64,000 nucleotides of DNA from JBIQJD01 sp044507695 (GCA_044507695.1 JBIQJD010000003.1:186001-250000), one strand, 5' to 3'. Positions 24,996 to 34,719 are shown, numbered from the stretch's first letter. Numbers and translations are program-made. The notes: generated from the sequence alone by a model not told the origin.

Positions 24996-25563
24996 ACTTT
25001 TTATTGCGTTAAATATTCCTGCGGAAATTAAAAATGAAATTATTCGCCGCAGAGATCAGATTATTAGTTCAGTTTTAGAGAATTCAGAAAATAAAATATT
25101 TACTCCGCTAAAATGGGAACCCGAAGAAAAACTTCATTTAACTTTAAAATTTATTGGTGAAGTAAAAGAAGAATTATTAGATAAAATTATCGGGTCTATT
25201 GGTTTTATTCAGAATTACAAACCAATACATTGCGCATTCAGCGGATTTGGATTATTCTTTAGAAATAATGAGCCAAAAATTCTTTGGGCAGGATTTAATG
25301 TTAATAAAAAATTATTTGAGCTTGTCAATCAATTGAACAAGAATTTTATTAAATTTTCAATTCAGCCTGAACACAGAAAATTTAAAGCTCATATCACCTT
25401 GCTCCGCATTAAAAATGGTCTGGATAAGGATTTAATTAATGGTTTTGAAAAATTCAAGATGAATGAGATTCCGTTCTTTGCAGATGAAGTTACTCTCTTT
25501 AAAAGCGATCTTCTGCAGTCCGGTTCTGTTTATACACCGCTCAGAACGTTCAAGCTGGTTTAA
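24988..25563 (+). CDS. thpR: RNA 2',3'-cyclic phosphodiesterase ThpR (LigT)
   Basis: A 191-residue member of the 2H phosphoesterase superfamily, which hydrolyses 2',3'-cyclic phosphate RNA ends. The two HxTx motifs are HLTL at residues 50-53 and HITL at 135-138. The frame is open back to 24820 within cinA, but the upstream part is only a cinA shadow. ATG 24988 gives the standard N-terminus MIRLFIALNIP. It lies between cinA and recA, matching a cinA-ligT-recA arrangement. Confidence 0.94.
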   Translation: MIRLFIALNIPAEIKNEIIRRRDQIISSVLENSENKIFTPLKWEPEEKLHLTLKFIGEVKEELLDKIIGSIGFIQNYKPIHCAFSGFGLFFRNNEPKILWAGFNVNKKLFELVNQLNKNFIKFSIQPEHRKFKAHITLLRIKNGLDKDLINGFEKFKMNEIPFFADEVTLFKSDLLQSGSVYTPLRTFKLV

Positions 25564-25612
25564 TTTCTTTTTGCTGCGGAATCATAAAATATTTTAATAA
25601 CAGGAGGTTTAC

Positions 25613-26671
25613 ATGAGTTCTGATAAAGAACAAAAATTAAAAATTATTGATGATGCTATTGCCAGTATAGAAAAAACATACGGCAAAGGCTCAATAATGA
25701 AATTGGGTGATGGCGTTATCTCACCGGTAGAATCAATTCCAACCGGAGCGCTTTCACTTGATTATGCGCTTGGCATAGGCGGTGTTCCAAGAGGAAGAGT
25801 AACAGAAATTTACGGACCGGAATCATCCGGTAAAACAACACTTTGTCTTCACATAATTGCTGAAGCACAAAAAAACGGCGGACTTGCAGCCTTTATTGAT
25901 GCTGAGCATGCGCTTGATGTTAATTATGCTAAAAGACTTGGAGTTGATACAGCAAATCTTCTTCTATCACAGCCTGATTTTGGTGAGCAGGCGCTGGAAA
26001 TTACAGATACACTTGTCCGCAGCAATGCTCTTGATGTAATAGTAATTGATTCAGTTGCAGCTCTCGTTCCACGCTCTGAAATTGAAGGCGAAATGGGTGA
26101 TGCAACAATGGCAGTTCAGGCAAGGCTAATGTCCCAGGCATTAAGAAAACTAACGGGTGCAATTTCAAAATCAAAAACTGCTGTAATATTTATTAACCAA
26201 TTGAGAAGCAAAATCGGGATTATGTTCGGAAATCCTGAAACAACAACAGGCGGTAACGCGCTTAAGTTTTATGCTTCACTTCGTTTGGATATTAGAAGAG
26301 TTGCCGCAATTAAAGATGGAAATGATGTTGTAGGTAATCGTACAAAAGTAAAAATTGTTAAAAGCAAGGTTGCACCTCCATTTAAAGAAGTTGAGTTTGA
26401 TATTCTTTACAATGAAGGAATAAGCAAAACCGGTGATCTTCTTGATCTTGCAGTTAATCTCGGGATAATTAAAAAGAGCGGGGCATGGTTTACTTATGAA
26501 GAAGAAAGATACCAGGGACGGGAACAGTTCCGCCAGAAACTTGCAGAGGATTCTCAATTCTTTCAAAAAATATCAAAAGATGTTAAAGCCAAACTTGGAA
26601 TTGCAGCAGAATCATCGAACGGAAATGAAGAAAAGAAAGAAGAGAAAAATTCAAAGGATAAGAAGAAATAA
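25613..26671 (+). CDS. recA: Recombinase RecA
   Basis: A 352-residue ATP-dependent strand-exchange protein and SOS co-protease. Walker A GPESSGKTT is at residues 68-76; the other core signatures are IDAEHALD, VIVIDSVAALVPRSEIEGEM, and loop 2 with INQLRSKIGIMFGNPETTTGGNAL. An acidic/lysine-rich tail (EEKKEEKNSKDKKK) ends it. The ATG is preceded by a strong AGGAGGT ribosome-binding site, one of the few in the window. No LexA-type box is evident upstream. recX follows 36 bases downstream. Confidence 0.99.
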   Translation: MSSDKEQKLKIIDDAIASIEKTYGKGSIMKLGDGVISPVESIPTGALSLDYALGIGGVPRGRVTEIYGPESSGKTTLCLHIIAEAQKNGGLAAFIDAEHALDVNYAKRLGVDTANLLLSQPDFGEQALEITDTLVRSNALDVIVIDSVAALVPRSEIEGEMGDATMAVQARLMSQALRKLTGAISKSKTAVIFINQLRSKIGIMFGNPETTTGGNALKFYASLRLDIRRVAAIKDGNDVVGNRTKVKIVKSKVAPPFKEVEFDILYNEGISKTGDLLDLAVNLGIIKKSGAWFTYEEERYQGREQFRQKLAEDSQFFQKISKDVKAKLGIAAESSNGNEEKKEEKNSKDKKK

Positions 26672-26707
26672 TGCCGGGATTAACCGCCATTTAATTTTCT
26701 GCTTCTG

Positions 26708-27340
26708 ATGAAAATTATAAATATTGCAAAAAAAGATAGAACAAATGTTGTAGTTCATTTTGATAACGGGGAAAATCTTTTTTTAGCATACGAAGTCCTG
26801 CTAAAGAACGGCTTAAAGAAAAATGATGAAATTTCTGAAAGCCGTTTTTCTTTTTTGGTTAGAGAAAATCAGCTTCATTTTATTAAGCAAAGATCATTCA
26901 GATATCTTGCCCGCCGTTTGCATTCTTCCAGTGAACTCAGGTTGAAATTAAAAGCAAAGGGATACGATGCTGCACTTATTGATGAAGTAATTTCCGATCT
27001 TGAGCAAAAACAAATAATTGATGATCACTCATTTGCTGTTATGTATGTTGAAGAAAAATCCAGAAATAAATTATGGGGTAAAAAAAAATTACACGCTGAA
27101 CTTGCAAAGAGGGGAGTAAAATCTCAAATTATAAATGAAGTTTTAGACTCGAAACTCCCTGAAGGTAATGATTTTGAAAGCGCATTAAAACTTGTTGAAA
27201 AGAAAGTGCGCCGGTTAAAATCAAAAAATTATGAGAACAAAAAACTGAAGGAAAAAATTCTGGCTTATCTTTATTCAAAAGGTTATGATTATGAAACAAG
27301 CAGGAATGCTGCGGAAAGTTTTCTTAAAGGGAGTAAGTGA
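26708..27340 (+). CDS. recX: Regulatory protein RecX
   Basis: A 210-residue all-helical modulator of RecA filaments. Three-helix RecX repeats are visible: RSFRYLARRLHSSSELRLKL, then GYDAALIDEVISDLEQKQII, and further on the characteristic LWGKKKLHAELAKRGV and AYLYSKGYDYETSRNA. The long N-terminal part (about 55 residues) with a small beta domain is usual in FCB homologues. It is next to recA on the same strand, as in most genomes, and convergent with the Nudix gene four bases downstream. Confidence 0.92.
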   Translation: MKIINIAKKDRTNVVVHFDNGENLFLAYEVLLKNGLKKNDEISESRFSFLVRENQLHFIKQRSFRYLARRLHSSSELRLKLKAKGYDAALIDEVISDLEQKQIIDDHSFAVMYVEEKSRNKLWGKKKLHAELAKRGVKSQIINEVLDSKLPEGNDFESALKLVEKKVRRLKSKNYENKKLKEKILAYLYSKGYDYETSRNAAESFLKGSK

Positions 27341-27344
27341 TTAA

Positions 27345-27758
27345 TCAGGTTTTTATTTTTTCTTTTAACGAAAGAATAAGCGGTGCAAGTTCAGGAACTG
27401 AAACAGCATCGGCAGCATCTTTTAATGAGAACCATTTTCTTTTTCTCTCCTTTTTCTCCGGATAATCATCCTCTATTTTAATTACTTCAAGTGAATAGAT
27501 TTTCATGTGGCAGAGTCCAATTCCTTTTTTAATTTTGTAAGAACCCAGTTCAATTGTTTCGGTTGAACCGATTACTCCGGCTTCTTCATATGCTTCTTTC
27601 TTTGCTGATTCAAACGCAGACAGGTTAAACTCAATAAATCCTTTTGGCACAATCCATTTTTTTTTCTTTTTTGTAGTAATTAATAAAACTTCAATTTCAC
27701 CGTTATTCTTCCGGTAAGGTATTACTGCAGATTGATTAAAATTAAATTCTAATTTCAA
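27345..27758 (-). CDS. Nudix hydrolase
   Basis: A 137-residue Nudix-fold pyrophosphohydrolase. The Nudix box is recognisable but divergent: KGFIEFNLSAFESAKKEAYE then EAGV. The canonical first Glu (G-x5-E) is replaced by Leu and the Arg of REUxEE is Lys, while the metal-binding EAYEEAGV remains. WFSLKDAADAVSVPEL near the C-terminus matches the Ap4A/diphosphoinositol-phosphatase-like group. Likely substrates are nucleoside polyphosphates; the exact one is unknown. Convergent with recX, no terminator seen. Confidence 0.87.
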   Translation of the reverse strand: MKLEFNFNQSAVIPYRKNNGEIEVLLITTKKKKKWIVPKGFIEFNLSAFESAKKEAYEEAGVIGSTETIELGSYKIKKGIGLCHMKIYSLEVIKIEDDYPEKKERKRKWFSLKDAADAVSVPELAPLILSLKEKIKT

Positions 27759-28001
27759 ATTCAGGAAACTCCATTAATACATTTTAGAAACTATAACCAG
27801 ACTATTCTTTTTGGCTAGATGAAGGATATCTCTGCAAATTTAATAAAGAATAAGAAATTCCCTTATTAGATCGTTAACATTAAACTGATTTAATTTTTAC
27901 AATTCAGATATTATGTACAATCATCACTTTAAATTGCTTATCCCCGCATAATCCTTTAATTTTGAAGATAATTTTTCACACAAATTTCTTACAGAGGAAT
28001 T

Positions 28002-29633
28002 ATGTCTAATGCATTTTTCAGGGTTCCACAACCCTTAAATGAACCGGTTAAAACATATCAGCCGGGTAGTAATGAAAGAAAAGAATTAAAAACAAAACTT
28101 CAGGAATTAAAATCAAAGGAAATTGAAGTTCCACTGATTATTGGCGGAGAAGAAGTAAAAACAGGTAATACAGAAAAGATGGTTATTCCGCATAATCACG
28201 GACATGTACTTGGTTATTTTCATAAAGCAGGGAAAAAAGAAGTTGAGATGGCTGTTGAAGCCGCTTTGTCCGCATGGAAAGAGTGGTCAGATATGCCGTG
28301 GGAACAAAGGGTTTCAATATTTTTAAAAATGGCTGATCTGCTTGCAGGTTCGTGGAGATCAACTTTAAATGCAGCAACAATGCTCGGTCAATCAAAAACA
28401 GCCCACCAGGCTGAGATTGATTCAGCATGTGAACTGATTGATTTCTGGCGCTTCAATTCATACTTCTTTACAAAATTAATTGAAGAACAACCATACTCAC
28501 CTTACGGAATGTGGAACCGTTCAGAATACCGGCCGCTTGAAGGTTTTATTTTTGCAGTAACTCCGTTTAACTTTACTTCTATTGCCGGCAATCTTCCAAC
28601 TGCACCGGCAATTGTTGGAAATGTTTGTTTATGGAAGCCTGCATCAAGCGCAGTTTATTCCGCATATTTTCTAATGAAGTTGTTTGAAGAAGCCGGACTT
28701 CCAAAAGGTGTAATAAATTTTGTCCCGGGGTCAGGAGGAGAAGTTGGTACACCTGCAATGAGTAATCCTCATTTAGCCGGGATACATTTTACCGGATCAA
28801 CCGGAGTATTTCAGAATATGTGGAAGACTGTTGCGGATAATTTAAAAGGAATGAAATATTATCCGCGTATTGTTGGTGAAACCGGCGGTAAAGATTTTAT
28901 ATTTGCACACAATTCCGCAGATGTTGATGCATTGGTTGTTGCGGCTTTAAGAGGTGCATTTGAATACCAGGGACAAAAATGTTCAGCCGCTTCAAGGATG
29001 TATATTCCGAAATCAATCTGGAATGAATTTAAAGAAAAGTATGTTGCTGAAATCAGCAAGATTAAAATGGGTGATGTTGAAGACTTTTCAAATTTTATGG
29101 GTGCTGTAATTGATGCAAATGCATTCAAATCAATTACTGATTATATCAACTTTGCAAAAAAATCAAATGAAGCTGAAATTATTACTGGCGGAAACTTTGA
29201 TGATTCATCCGGTTACTTTATTGAGCCAACAACTATTGTAACAACAAATCCGAAATTTAAAACAATGGAAGAAGAAATTTTCGGTCCGGTTCTTACAATT
29301 TATGTTTATGAAGATGAAAAATTTGATGAGTCATTAACCTTGTGTGATGAAACTTCTCCCTATGCATTAACCGGAGCAGTCTGGGCAAAGGATAGAACTG
29401 TAATTCAAAAGATGTCTGATAGATTAAAAAACACAGCGGGTAATTTTTATATTAATGATAAACCAACTGCTGCAGTTGTTGGTCAGCAGCCGTTTGGCGG
29501 AGGCAGAGCTTCAGGAACAAATGATAAAGCCGGCAGCGGAATGAATCTGATGAGGTGGATGACTGCCAGAACAATTAAAGAAACTTTTGATCCGCCGAAA
29601 GACTGGCGTTATCCGTTTATGAGTGAAGAATAG
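28002..29633 (+). CDS. pruA: L-glutamate gamma-semialdehyde dehydrogenase (1-pyrroline-5-carboxylate dehydrogenase)
   Basis: A 543-residue NAD-dependent aldehyde dehydrogenase that oxidises glutamate semialdehyde to glutamate in proline and arginine breakdown. The catalytic Cys327 lies in EYQGQKCSAASR and the general base Glu293 in VGETGGKDF. HFTGSTGVF (262-270) binds the cofactor, and KPTAAVVGQQPFGGGRASGT near the C-terminus is specific to P5CDH. The N-terminal FRVPQPLNEPVKTYQPGS matches single-domain PruA forms of animals and the FCB group. No proline dehydrogenase gene is adjacent. It precedes sucC by 91 bases. Confidence 0.95.
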   Translation: MSNAFFRVPQPLNEPVKTYQPGSNERKELKTKLQELKSKEIEVPLIIGGEEVKTGNTEKMVIPHNHGHVLGYFHKAGKKEVEMAVEAALSAWKEWSDMPWEQRVSIFLKMADLLAGSWRSTLNAATMLGQSKTAHQAEIDSACELIDFWRFNSYFFTKLIEEQPYSPYGMWNRSEYRPLEGFIFAVTPFNFTSIAGNLPTAPAIVGNVCLWKPASSAVYSAYFLMKLFEEAGLPKGVINFVPGSGGEVGTPAMSNPHLAGIHFTGSTGVFQNMWKTVADNLKGMKYYPRIVGETGGKDFIFAHNSADVDALVVAALRGAFEYQGQKCSAASRMYIPKSIWNEFKEKYVAEISKIKMGDVEDFSNFMGAVIDANAFKSITDYINFAKKSNEAEIITGGNFDDSSGYFIEPTTIVTTNPKFKTMEEEIFGPVLTIYVYEDEKFDESLTLCDETSPYALTGAVWAKDRTVIQKMSDRLKNTAGNFYINDKPTAAVVGQQPFGGGRASGTNDKAGSGMNLMRWMTARTIKETFDPPKDWRYPFMSEE

Positions 29634-29724
29634 GTGCAGAACTTGTGCATGAATTTATTTCAGGAAAATTTTAGGTCAGAATACAATAATTAATTATTCA
29701 CAACGAATTTTAATAGGATTAAAT

Positions 29725-30939
29725 ATGAAAATTCATGAATACCAGGGTAAAGAATTATTAAAAAAATACGGAGTTCCTGTGCAGGATGGAATTGCAATTA
29801 AAGCACTTTCAGAGTTTGATTCTGCAATACAGACTTTACAGGAGAAGGGAATAAACCAGTTTGTAGTTAAATCTCAAATTCATGCCGGCGGAAGAGGAAA
29901 GGGAAAATTATTCAATCCGCAGAATCATGATGAACTGATTCTTGAAGGCGGTGTTAAATTCACTACTTCTGTAGAAAAAGCAAGGGATTATGCTCAAAAA
30001 ATGCTCGGAAATCTTTTGGTTACTCATCAAACAGGTGCAGATGGAAAAATTGTAAAAACACTTTTTATTACTGAAGGATTGGATTATTCAAAAGAACTTT
30101 ACTTATCTATACTGCTTGATCGTGCTGTTTCTAGAAACGTTATTATGGCATCTACGGAAGGCGGAGTGGAAATAGAAAAAGTTGCTGAAGAAACACCTGA
30201 GAAAATAATTAAAGAATGGGTTGATCCTGCCGTTGGATTACAGACCTATCAGGCGAGAAAAATTGCTTTTGCATTAGGACTTGAGGGTGATGCCTATAAA
30301 AACTTCGTAAAGTTCATCTCAAAACTTTATAAAGCTTATCTTGAAACAGATGCTTCTCTTTTGGAAATAAATCCACTGGTAATTACAGATGATCAGCAGA
30401 TTGTTGCACTTGATGCGAAAGTAAACATTGATGATAATGCATTATTCCGCCATCCTGATATTGCTGCTTACAGAGATCTTGATGAAGAAGATCCGCTTGA
30501 AGTTGAAGCTTCCAAATATAATCTGAATTATATAAAACTTGATGGAAATGTTGGCTGTATGGTTAACGGTGCCGGTCTTGCAATGGGCACAATGGATATC
30601 ATCAAACTTGCTGGTGGTGAACCTGCAAACTTTCTTGATGTTGGCGGCGGAGCGAATAAAACAACTGTGGCAAACGGTTTCAAAATTATTCTTTCGGATC
30701 CGAATGTAAAGGCAATACTAATTAATATATTTGGCGGAATTGTTCGCTGTGATCGTGTTGCTCAGGGTGTTATTGATGCAGCCCGCGAGATTGATATTCA
30801 TGTTCCGATTGTTGTAAGATTGGAAGGCACTAACGCTAAGGAAGCTGGTATTTTATTAAAAGAATCGGGGCTGAATTTTGAAGTTGCGGACAGTCTTAAA
30901 GATGCTGCCGAAAAAGTAACCTCTGTTCTGAAAAAATAA
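29725..30939 (+). CDS. sucC: Succinate--CoA ligase (ADP-forming) subunit beta
   Basis: A 404-residue ATP-grasp subunit that, with SucD, interconverts succinyl-CoA and succinate in the TCA cycle. The N-terminus MKIHEYQGKELLKKYGVPV and IHAGGRGKGKLF are standard. The C-terminal CoA-ligase domain has VGCMVNGAGLAMGTMDIIKL, FLDVGGGANKTTVANGF and INIFGGIVRCDRVAQGV. sucD does not follow; the next gene is a TPR protein after a hairpin. The alpha subunit must be encoded elsewhere. Confidence 0.97.
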   Translation: MKIHEYQGKELLKKYGVPVQDGIAIKALSEFDSAIQTLQEKGINQFVVKSQIHAGGRGKGKLFNPQNHDELILEGGVKFTTSVEKARDYAQKMLGNLLVTHQTGADGKIVKTLFITEGLDYSKELYLSILLDRAVSRNVIMASTEGGVEIEKVAEETPEKIIKEWVDPAVGLQTYQARKIAFALGLEGDAYKNFVKFISKLYKAYLETDASLLEINPLVITDDQQIVALDAKVNIDDNALFRHPDIAAYRDLDEEDPLEVEASKYNLNYIKLDGNVGCMVNGAGLAMGTMDIIKLAGGEPANFLDVGGGANKTTVANGFKIILSDPNVKAILINIFGGIVRCDRVAQGVIDAAREIDIHVPIVVRLEGTNAKEAGILLKESGLNFEVADSLKDAAEKVTSVLKK

Positions 30940-30966
30940 AGTTTTTAGCAGAAAAGATCACTTTTT

Positions 30967-30998
30967 CCCGGTTTCTTTTTTAAGAAACGGGAGTTATT
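30967..30998 (+). terminator. Likely terminator after sucC
   Basis: CCCGGTTTCTT (30967-30977) pairs with AAGAAACGGG (30982-30991) around a TTTT loop, with one bulged G. It is followed by a short T-rich stretch and lies 27 bases after the sucC stop. Confidence 0.55.
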
Positions 30999-31111
30999 TT
31001 ACTTAAGATTTTTCCCGTTTATACCAAAATGTCAAACTAAATTCAACTTGATTTTATTCTATATTAGTAATACCTTTTTTGCAATCATTTCAACGAGTGG
31101 AGAACAATCTG

Positions 31112-32530
31112 ATGTCCTTTTTTGAACCGGAATACGGCTACGATGATGATTTTTTTGATTCTGAATCAAGCATTAATGATGAAATTTCCCGCATTAAAGA
31201 TTTGATTGAAAAAGGCAGTATTTATACCTGCATGGAAGCCGTTGAAGATGTAATTCAGCTTTGTATTGATAATGAAAGATATGAAGATGGATTATTTCTC
31301 GTAAGCTGTTTGCTTGATGTTGCACCATACAATTCAGAATATTGGTTAAAAAAAGGATTGCTGCTTACCGGAATTTATCACTTTGAAGAAGCGCTTGAAT
31401 CGTTTAATAAAGCGCTTTCATTAAATCCTGGTGATACTGAAATTTTAATTGATAAATCTACCGCAGAAGAGAATCTCGGTCTTTATGTTCAGGCAAAGGA
31501 ATCATTGGAAACGGTTCTACTTGCAGAACCTAACAATGAAGAAGCTTTTTACAATCTTGGATTACTTGCACAAAAACAGGAAAAATTTGCTGAGGCAATA
31601 CATTATTTTCAAAAAGCGCTGGAGATTGATAGTTCATTCGCAGAAGTATATTATGAACTTGGCTACTGTCTGGAAAATCTTAACAGACTTTCCGAGGCAT
31701 TGCAGGCTTATGATAAATTTCTTGATCTTGAACCTTACAATGCTAATGGCTGGTACAACAGGGGAATTGTCCTCGGGAAGATGAATCGTCTCGAATCAGC
31801 GATAGAAAGTTATGATCTTGCCATTGCAGTAAAAGAAAATTTTGCAAGCGCCTGGTTTAATAAAGCAAATGCACTTGCTGATCTCGGCCGTTTCCGTCAG
31901 GCAATTGAATGTTTCAAAAAAGCATATGAATATGATGTTCTGGATGAGGCTTCTTGTTATAACATTGCTAATATTTATGAGGATTTAGGGGACAGTGCAA
32001 ATGCAATAAAATATTACACGGAAGCTATTAAAGTAAATGAAGGTTATTACGAGGCATATCTTGCCCGCGGTTATTGTTATGATAAAGCAGGAAAGTACCA
32101 GCTTGCTTTAAGAGATTTTAACAGGGCAATTTCATTATCACAGGATAATGCAGATGCATGGTTTGCAAAAGCTGATCTTGAATATTCTCTCGGTAAATTA
32201 CAGGAAGCCGTAAGAAGTTACACTTCAGCTTTAAAAATTGAACCTGATAACTATAAGGTTTGGTTAAACCTTGCAGAAACTTATTATGAACTTGGTGAAT
32301 GGCTGAAAGCGGAAGAAGCATTTGATGAATGCATAAAGTTAAATCCGTCTGATGCATCCTCATTTTACAGCAAAGCAAAAATTAATTTTATTCTCAGCAG
32401 AACGCAGGAAGCAGTTAATTGTTTGAAAGAAGCTTTTAAATTAGATCCGGAAATTAAAAGTGAATTTGCTGAGGATTATCCCGAGATAAAATCCTCAAAA
32501 TTATTTAAGAAGTTGTTGGGGGAGCAGTGA
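31112..32530 (+). CDS. Tetratricopeptide repeat (TPR) protein
   Basis: A 472-residue protein with an acidic N-terminus (EPEYGYDDDFFDSES) followed by about eleven to twelve 34-residue TPR units from near residue 60 to the end. Clear units include ALESFNKALSLNPGDTE, AIHYFQKALEIDSSFAE, ALQAYDKFLDLEPYNAN, AIKYYTEAIKVNEGYYE and AVRSYTSALKIEPDNYK. There is no signal peptide or membrane segment, so it is probably a cytoplasmic scaffold. ATG 31112 is chosen over 31079 because GTGGAG (31097-31102) sits at proper spacing before it. The partner is unknown. Confidence 0.9.
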   Translation: MSFFEPEYGYDDDFFDSESSINDEISRIKDLIEKGSIYTCMEAVEDVIQLCIDNERYEDGLFLVSCLLDVAPYNSEYWLKKGLLLTGIYHFEEALESFNKALSLNPGDTEILIDKSTAEENLGLYVQAKESLETVLLAEPNNEEAFYNLGLLAQKQEKFAEAIHYFQKALEIDSSFAEVYYELGYCLENLNRLSEALQAYDKFLDLEPYNANGWYNRGIVLGKMNRLESAIESYDLAIAVKENFASAWFNKANALADLGRFRQAIECFKKAYEYDVLDEASCYNIANIYEDLGDSANAIKYYTEAIKVNEGYYEAYLARGYCYDKAGKYQLALRDFNRAISLSQDNADAWFAKADLEYSLGKLQEAVRSYTSALKIEPDNYKVWLNLAETYYELGEWLKAEEAFDECIKLNPSDASSFYSKAKINFILSRTQEAVNCLKEAFKLDPEIKSEFAEDYPEIKSSKLFKKLLGEQ

Positions 32531-32602
32531 TTTTATAATCACACTGATACTATTATTTTTTTTCTATGTTATTTTCCTTTCATCACTATTAAAAATCAGA
32601 TA

Positions 32603-33475
32603 ATGAAAGATTCGATCCATCTTAATACGCAATTACTGGGTTTAATCGGGCATCCGATTAAACATACATATTCTCCTTTTATTCATAATGTAACTATCGA
32701 ATTAAAAAAGCTTGATTACATTTACCTTCCGTTTGATGTTCCGGCATCAAATCTGAAAAATGCTTTGAAGGGAATGATTGCTTTAGGTATAAAAGGATTT
32801 AATGTAACAATACCTCATAAAGAAAATATTATTCAGCATTTGAATAATGTTTCTGAAGAAGCATCAATTATTGGTTCAGTAAATACAATTGTAAATGATC
32901 TTGGCAAACTGAACGGTTATAATACAGATGTAAGCGGAATTCTTGAAACACTGATGCCTTATAAAGAAGAACTATACGGAAATAATTTTTCTGTTGTTGG
33001 TGCGGGCGGGGCTGCACGTGCAGTAATATTTGCTCTGATCCGCCAGTTCAAACCAAAAAAAATATTTTTAATTAATAGAACAGAACAGCGCGCTGAAGCT
33101 TTAAAGAATTATTTCATTGATAAAATGAAATTTGATTCGTTTAAAACAAGAGAATTGTTCCCGCCCGATCTGGTTGATATTTTCAGAAATTCAAAATTAA
33201 TTGTTAATGCAACTTCTGTAGGAATGTTTCCGGAAACTGATGATGTTATAACTACATTGGGTAATTCTTTTGTAAAAGGTCAGATCGTGTTTGATCTGGT
33301 TTATAATCCTCCCAAAACAAGATTACTAGAACTGGCAGCAAAAGAAGGCGCTGTTACACTTGATGGTTTAAAAATGCTTGTACACCAGGCAGCAAAATCA
33401 TTTGAATTATGGACCGGTGAACAGATGCCTGTTGAACAGGTTCAGAAATCACTTCAGCTTTATCTTAAGGATTAA
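32603..33475 (+). CDS. aroE: Shikimate dehydrogenase (NADP+)
   Basis: A 290-residue cytoplasmic enzyme of the shikimate pathway that reduces 3-dehydroshikimate. Substrate-binding blocks are GLIGHPIKHTYSPFIHN (residues 13-29) and FNVTIPHKE with catalytic Lys73; Asp109 is in GYNTDVSG. The nucleotide-binding VVGAGGAARA is at 131-140, and INRTEQRAE carries the arginine that prefers NADP. LDGLKMLVHQAAKSFELWTG closes the fold. It is convergent with an aminotransferase and shares a hairpin with it. Confidence 0.96.
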   Translation: MKDSIHLNTQLLGLIGHPIKHTYSPFIHNVTIELKKLDYIYLPFDVPASNLKNALKGMIALGIKGFNVTIPHKENIIQHLNNVSEEASIIGSVNTIVNDLGKLNGYNTDVSGILETLMPYKEELYGNNFSVVGAGGAARAVIFALIRQFKPKKIFLINRTEQRAEALKNYFIDKMKFDSFKTRELFPPDLVDIFRNSKLIVNATSVGMFPETDDVITTLGNSFVKGQIVFDLVYNPPKTRLLELAAKEGAVTLDGLKMLVHQAAKSFELWTGEQMPVEQVQKSLQLYLKD

Positions 33476-33504
33476 TAAAAAAAGGGCGAATTGAAATCGC
33501 CCTT
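33474..33504 (-). terminator. Terminator between convergent aroE and aminotransferase genes
   Basis: The 8-bp perfect stem AAGGGCGA (33482-33489) / TCGCCCTT (33497-33504) is followed by a run of seven T on the minus strand. It is therefore a strong intrinsic terminator for the aminotransferase. On the plus strand it lies 6 bases after the aroE stop but has no T tract. Confidence 0.85.
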
Positions 33505-33528
33505 CCAAATAAGTAAAAAAGTACTGGC

Positions 33529-34719
33529 TCACGATAATTTTGCAAGTGCTGCTTTTATTCTTACCGCTGCTTCCTGCAGATTTTCCATTGAAGTAGCGTA
33601 AGAGAATCTTATGAATCCTTCTGAGCCAAAAGCACTTCCCGGAACTGCTGCAATTTTTGCTTGCTGCAGAAGATACATTGAAAAATCAAGTGAGTTGTTT
33701 ATTGTGGTATCTCCGAAACTTTTTCCAAAAAATGATGATACATTTGGAAAAAGATAAAATGCTCCTTCCGGCTTATTGCAGGAAATTCCATTGATTGAGC
33801 TTAATTCCTCATGAAAATAATTTCTTCTTTTCTCAAATTCTTTTCTCATCATTTCAACAGTATCCTGAGGGCCGGTTAAAGCTTCCAATGTTGCAAATTG
33901 TGAAATGGATGATGCATTTGAAGTGCTGTGGCTTTGAATTTTATCAATCCCTTTAATTACCGATTCCGGGGCAGCAGTATAACCAATTCTCCATCCCGTC
34001 ATTGCATATGATTTTGAAACGCCGTTAACAACAATTGTTTTTTGTTTTATCTTTTCACTGATAGAAGCAAAACTGAAAAACTTAAAATCATCGTACACAA
34101 GCTTCTCATAAATCTCATCGGAAAGTATCCAGAGATTTTTATCTTCAAGAACTTCAGCCAATCCACGCAGTTCTTTTTCTGTATAAGCCGCACCGGTAGG
34201 ATTAGAAGGGTTGCAAAGAATAACAACCCTGGTTTTGGGAGTAATGCTTTCTTCCAGTTGTTTTTGTGTTAACTTAAATCCATTCTTTTCTTCTGTTTGA
34301 ACAACAACCGAAGTACCATGAGCGAGTTTTACCATTTCAGGATATGAAACCCAGTAGGGTGCAGGTATTATTACTTCATCATCATTATAGACAATCGTAT
34401 GAATTGCATTAAATATACTTTGCTTTGCACCGGATGATACGATAATCTCATTGATGCCATATTCAAGGTTATTATCTTCTTTTAATTTTTTTGCAATTGC
34501 TTTTCTTAATTCAACAGTACCTGAGTTTATTGTATAGCGTGTCTGATGATCATGTATGGCTTTTATTGCTGCTTCGTTTATATTATCCGGAGTGGGGAAA
34601 TCGGGTTCTCCAACACTCAAATCAATTACATTAATTCCTTCCGCCTTCATTTTTTTTGCTTCGGCTGCAACCTTCATTGTGGGCGAAACTTCAATTTTAT
34701 GTACTCTTTCAGAAATCAA
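33529..34719 (-). CDS. Pyridoxal-phosphate aminotransferase, class I (aspartate aminotransferase type)
   Basis: This 396-residue fold-type I aminotransferase probably transfers the amino group between aspartate and 2-oxoglutarate. The PLP lysine is Lys236 in NGVSKSYAMTGWRIGY. Asp201 in SDEIYEKL contacts the cofactor nitrogen, CNPSNPTG carries the conserved Asn, and APYWVSYPEM is typical of the AAT 1-gamma subgroup (Thermus-like). It is the downstream partner of pckA and a paralogue of the gene at 36613-37830, but separated from pckA by 247 bases containing a palindrome. Broader prephenate or aromatic activity cannot be excluded. Confidence 0.92.
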   Translation of the reverse strand: MISERVHKIEVSPTMKVAAEAKKMKAEGINVIDLSVGEPDFPTPDNINEAAIKAIHDHQTRYTINSGTVELRKAIAKKLKEDNNLEYGINEIIVSSGAKQSIFNAIHTIVYNDDEVIIPAPYWVSYPEMVKLAHGTSVVVQTEEKNGFKLTQKQLEESITPKTRVVILCNPSNPTGAAYTEKELRGLAEVLEDKNLWILSDEIYEKLVYDDFKFFSFASISEKIKQKTIVVNGVSKSYAMTGWRIGYTAAPESVIKGIDKIQSHSTSNASSISQFATLEALTGPQDTVEMMRKEFEKRRNYFHEELSSINGISCNKPEGAFYLFPNVSSFFGKSFGDTTINNSLDFSMYLLQQAKIAAVPGSAFGSEGFIRFSYATSMENLQEAAVRIKAALAKLS

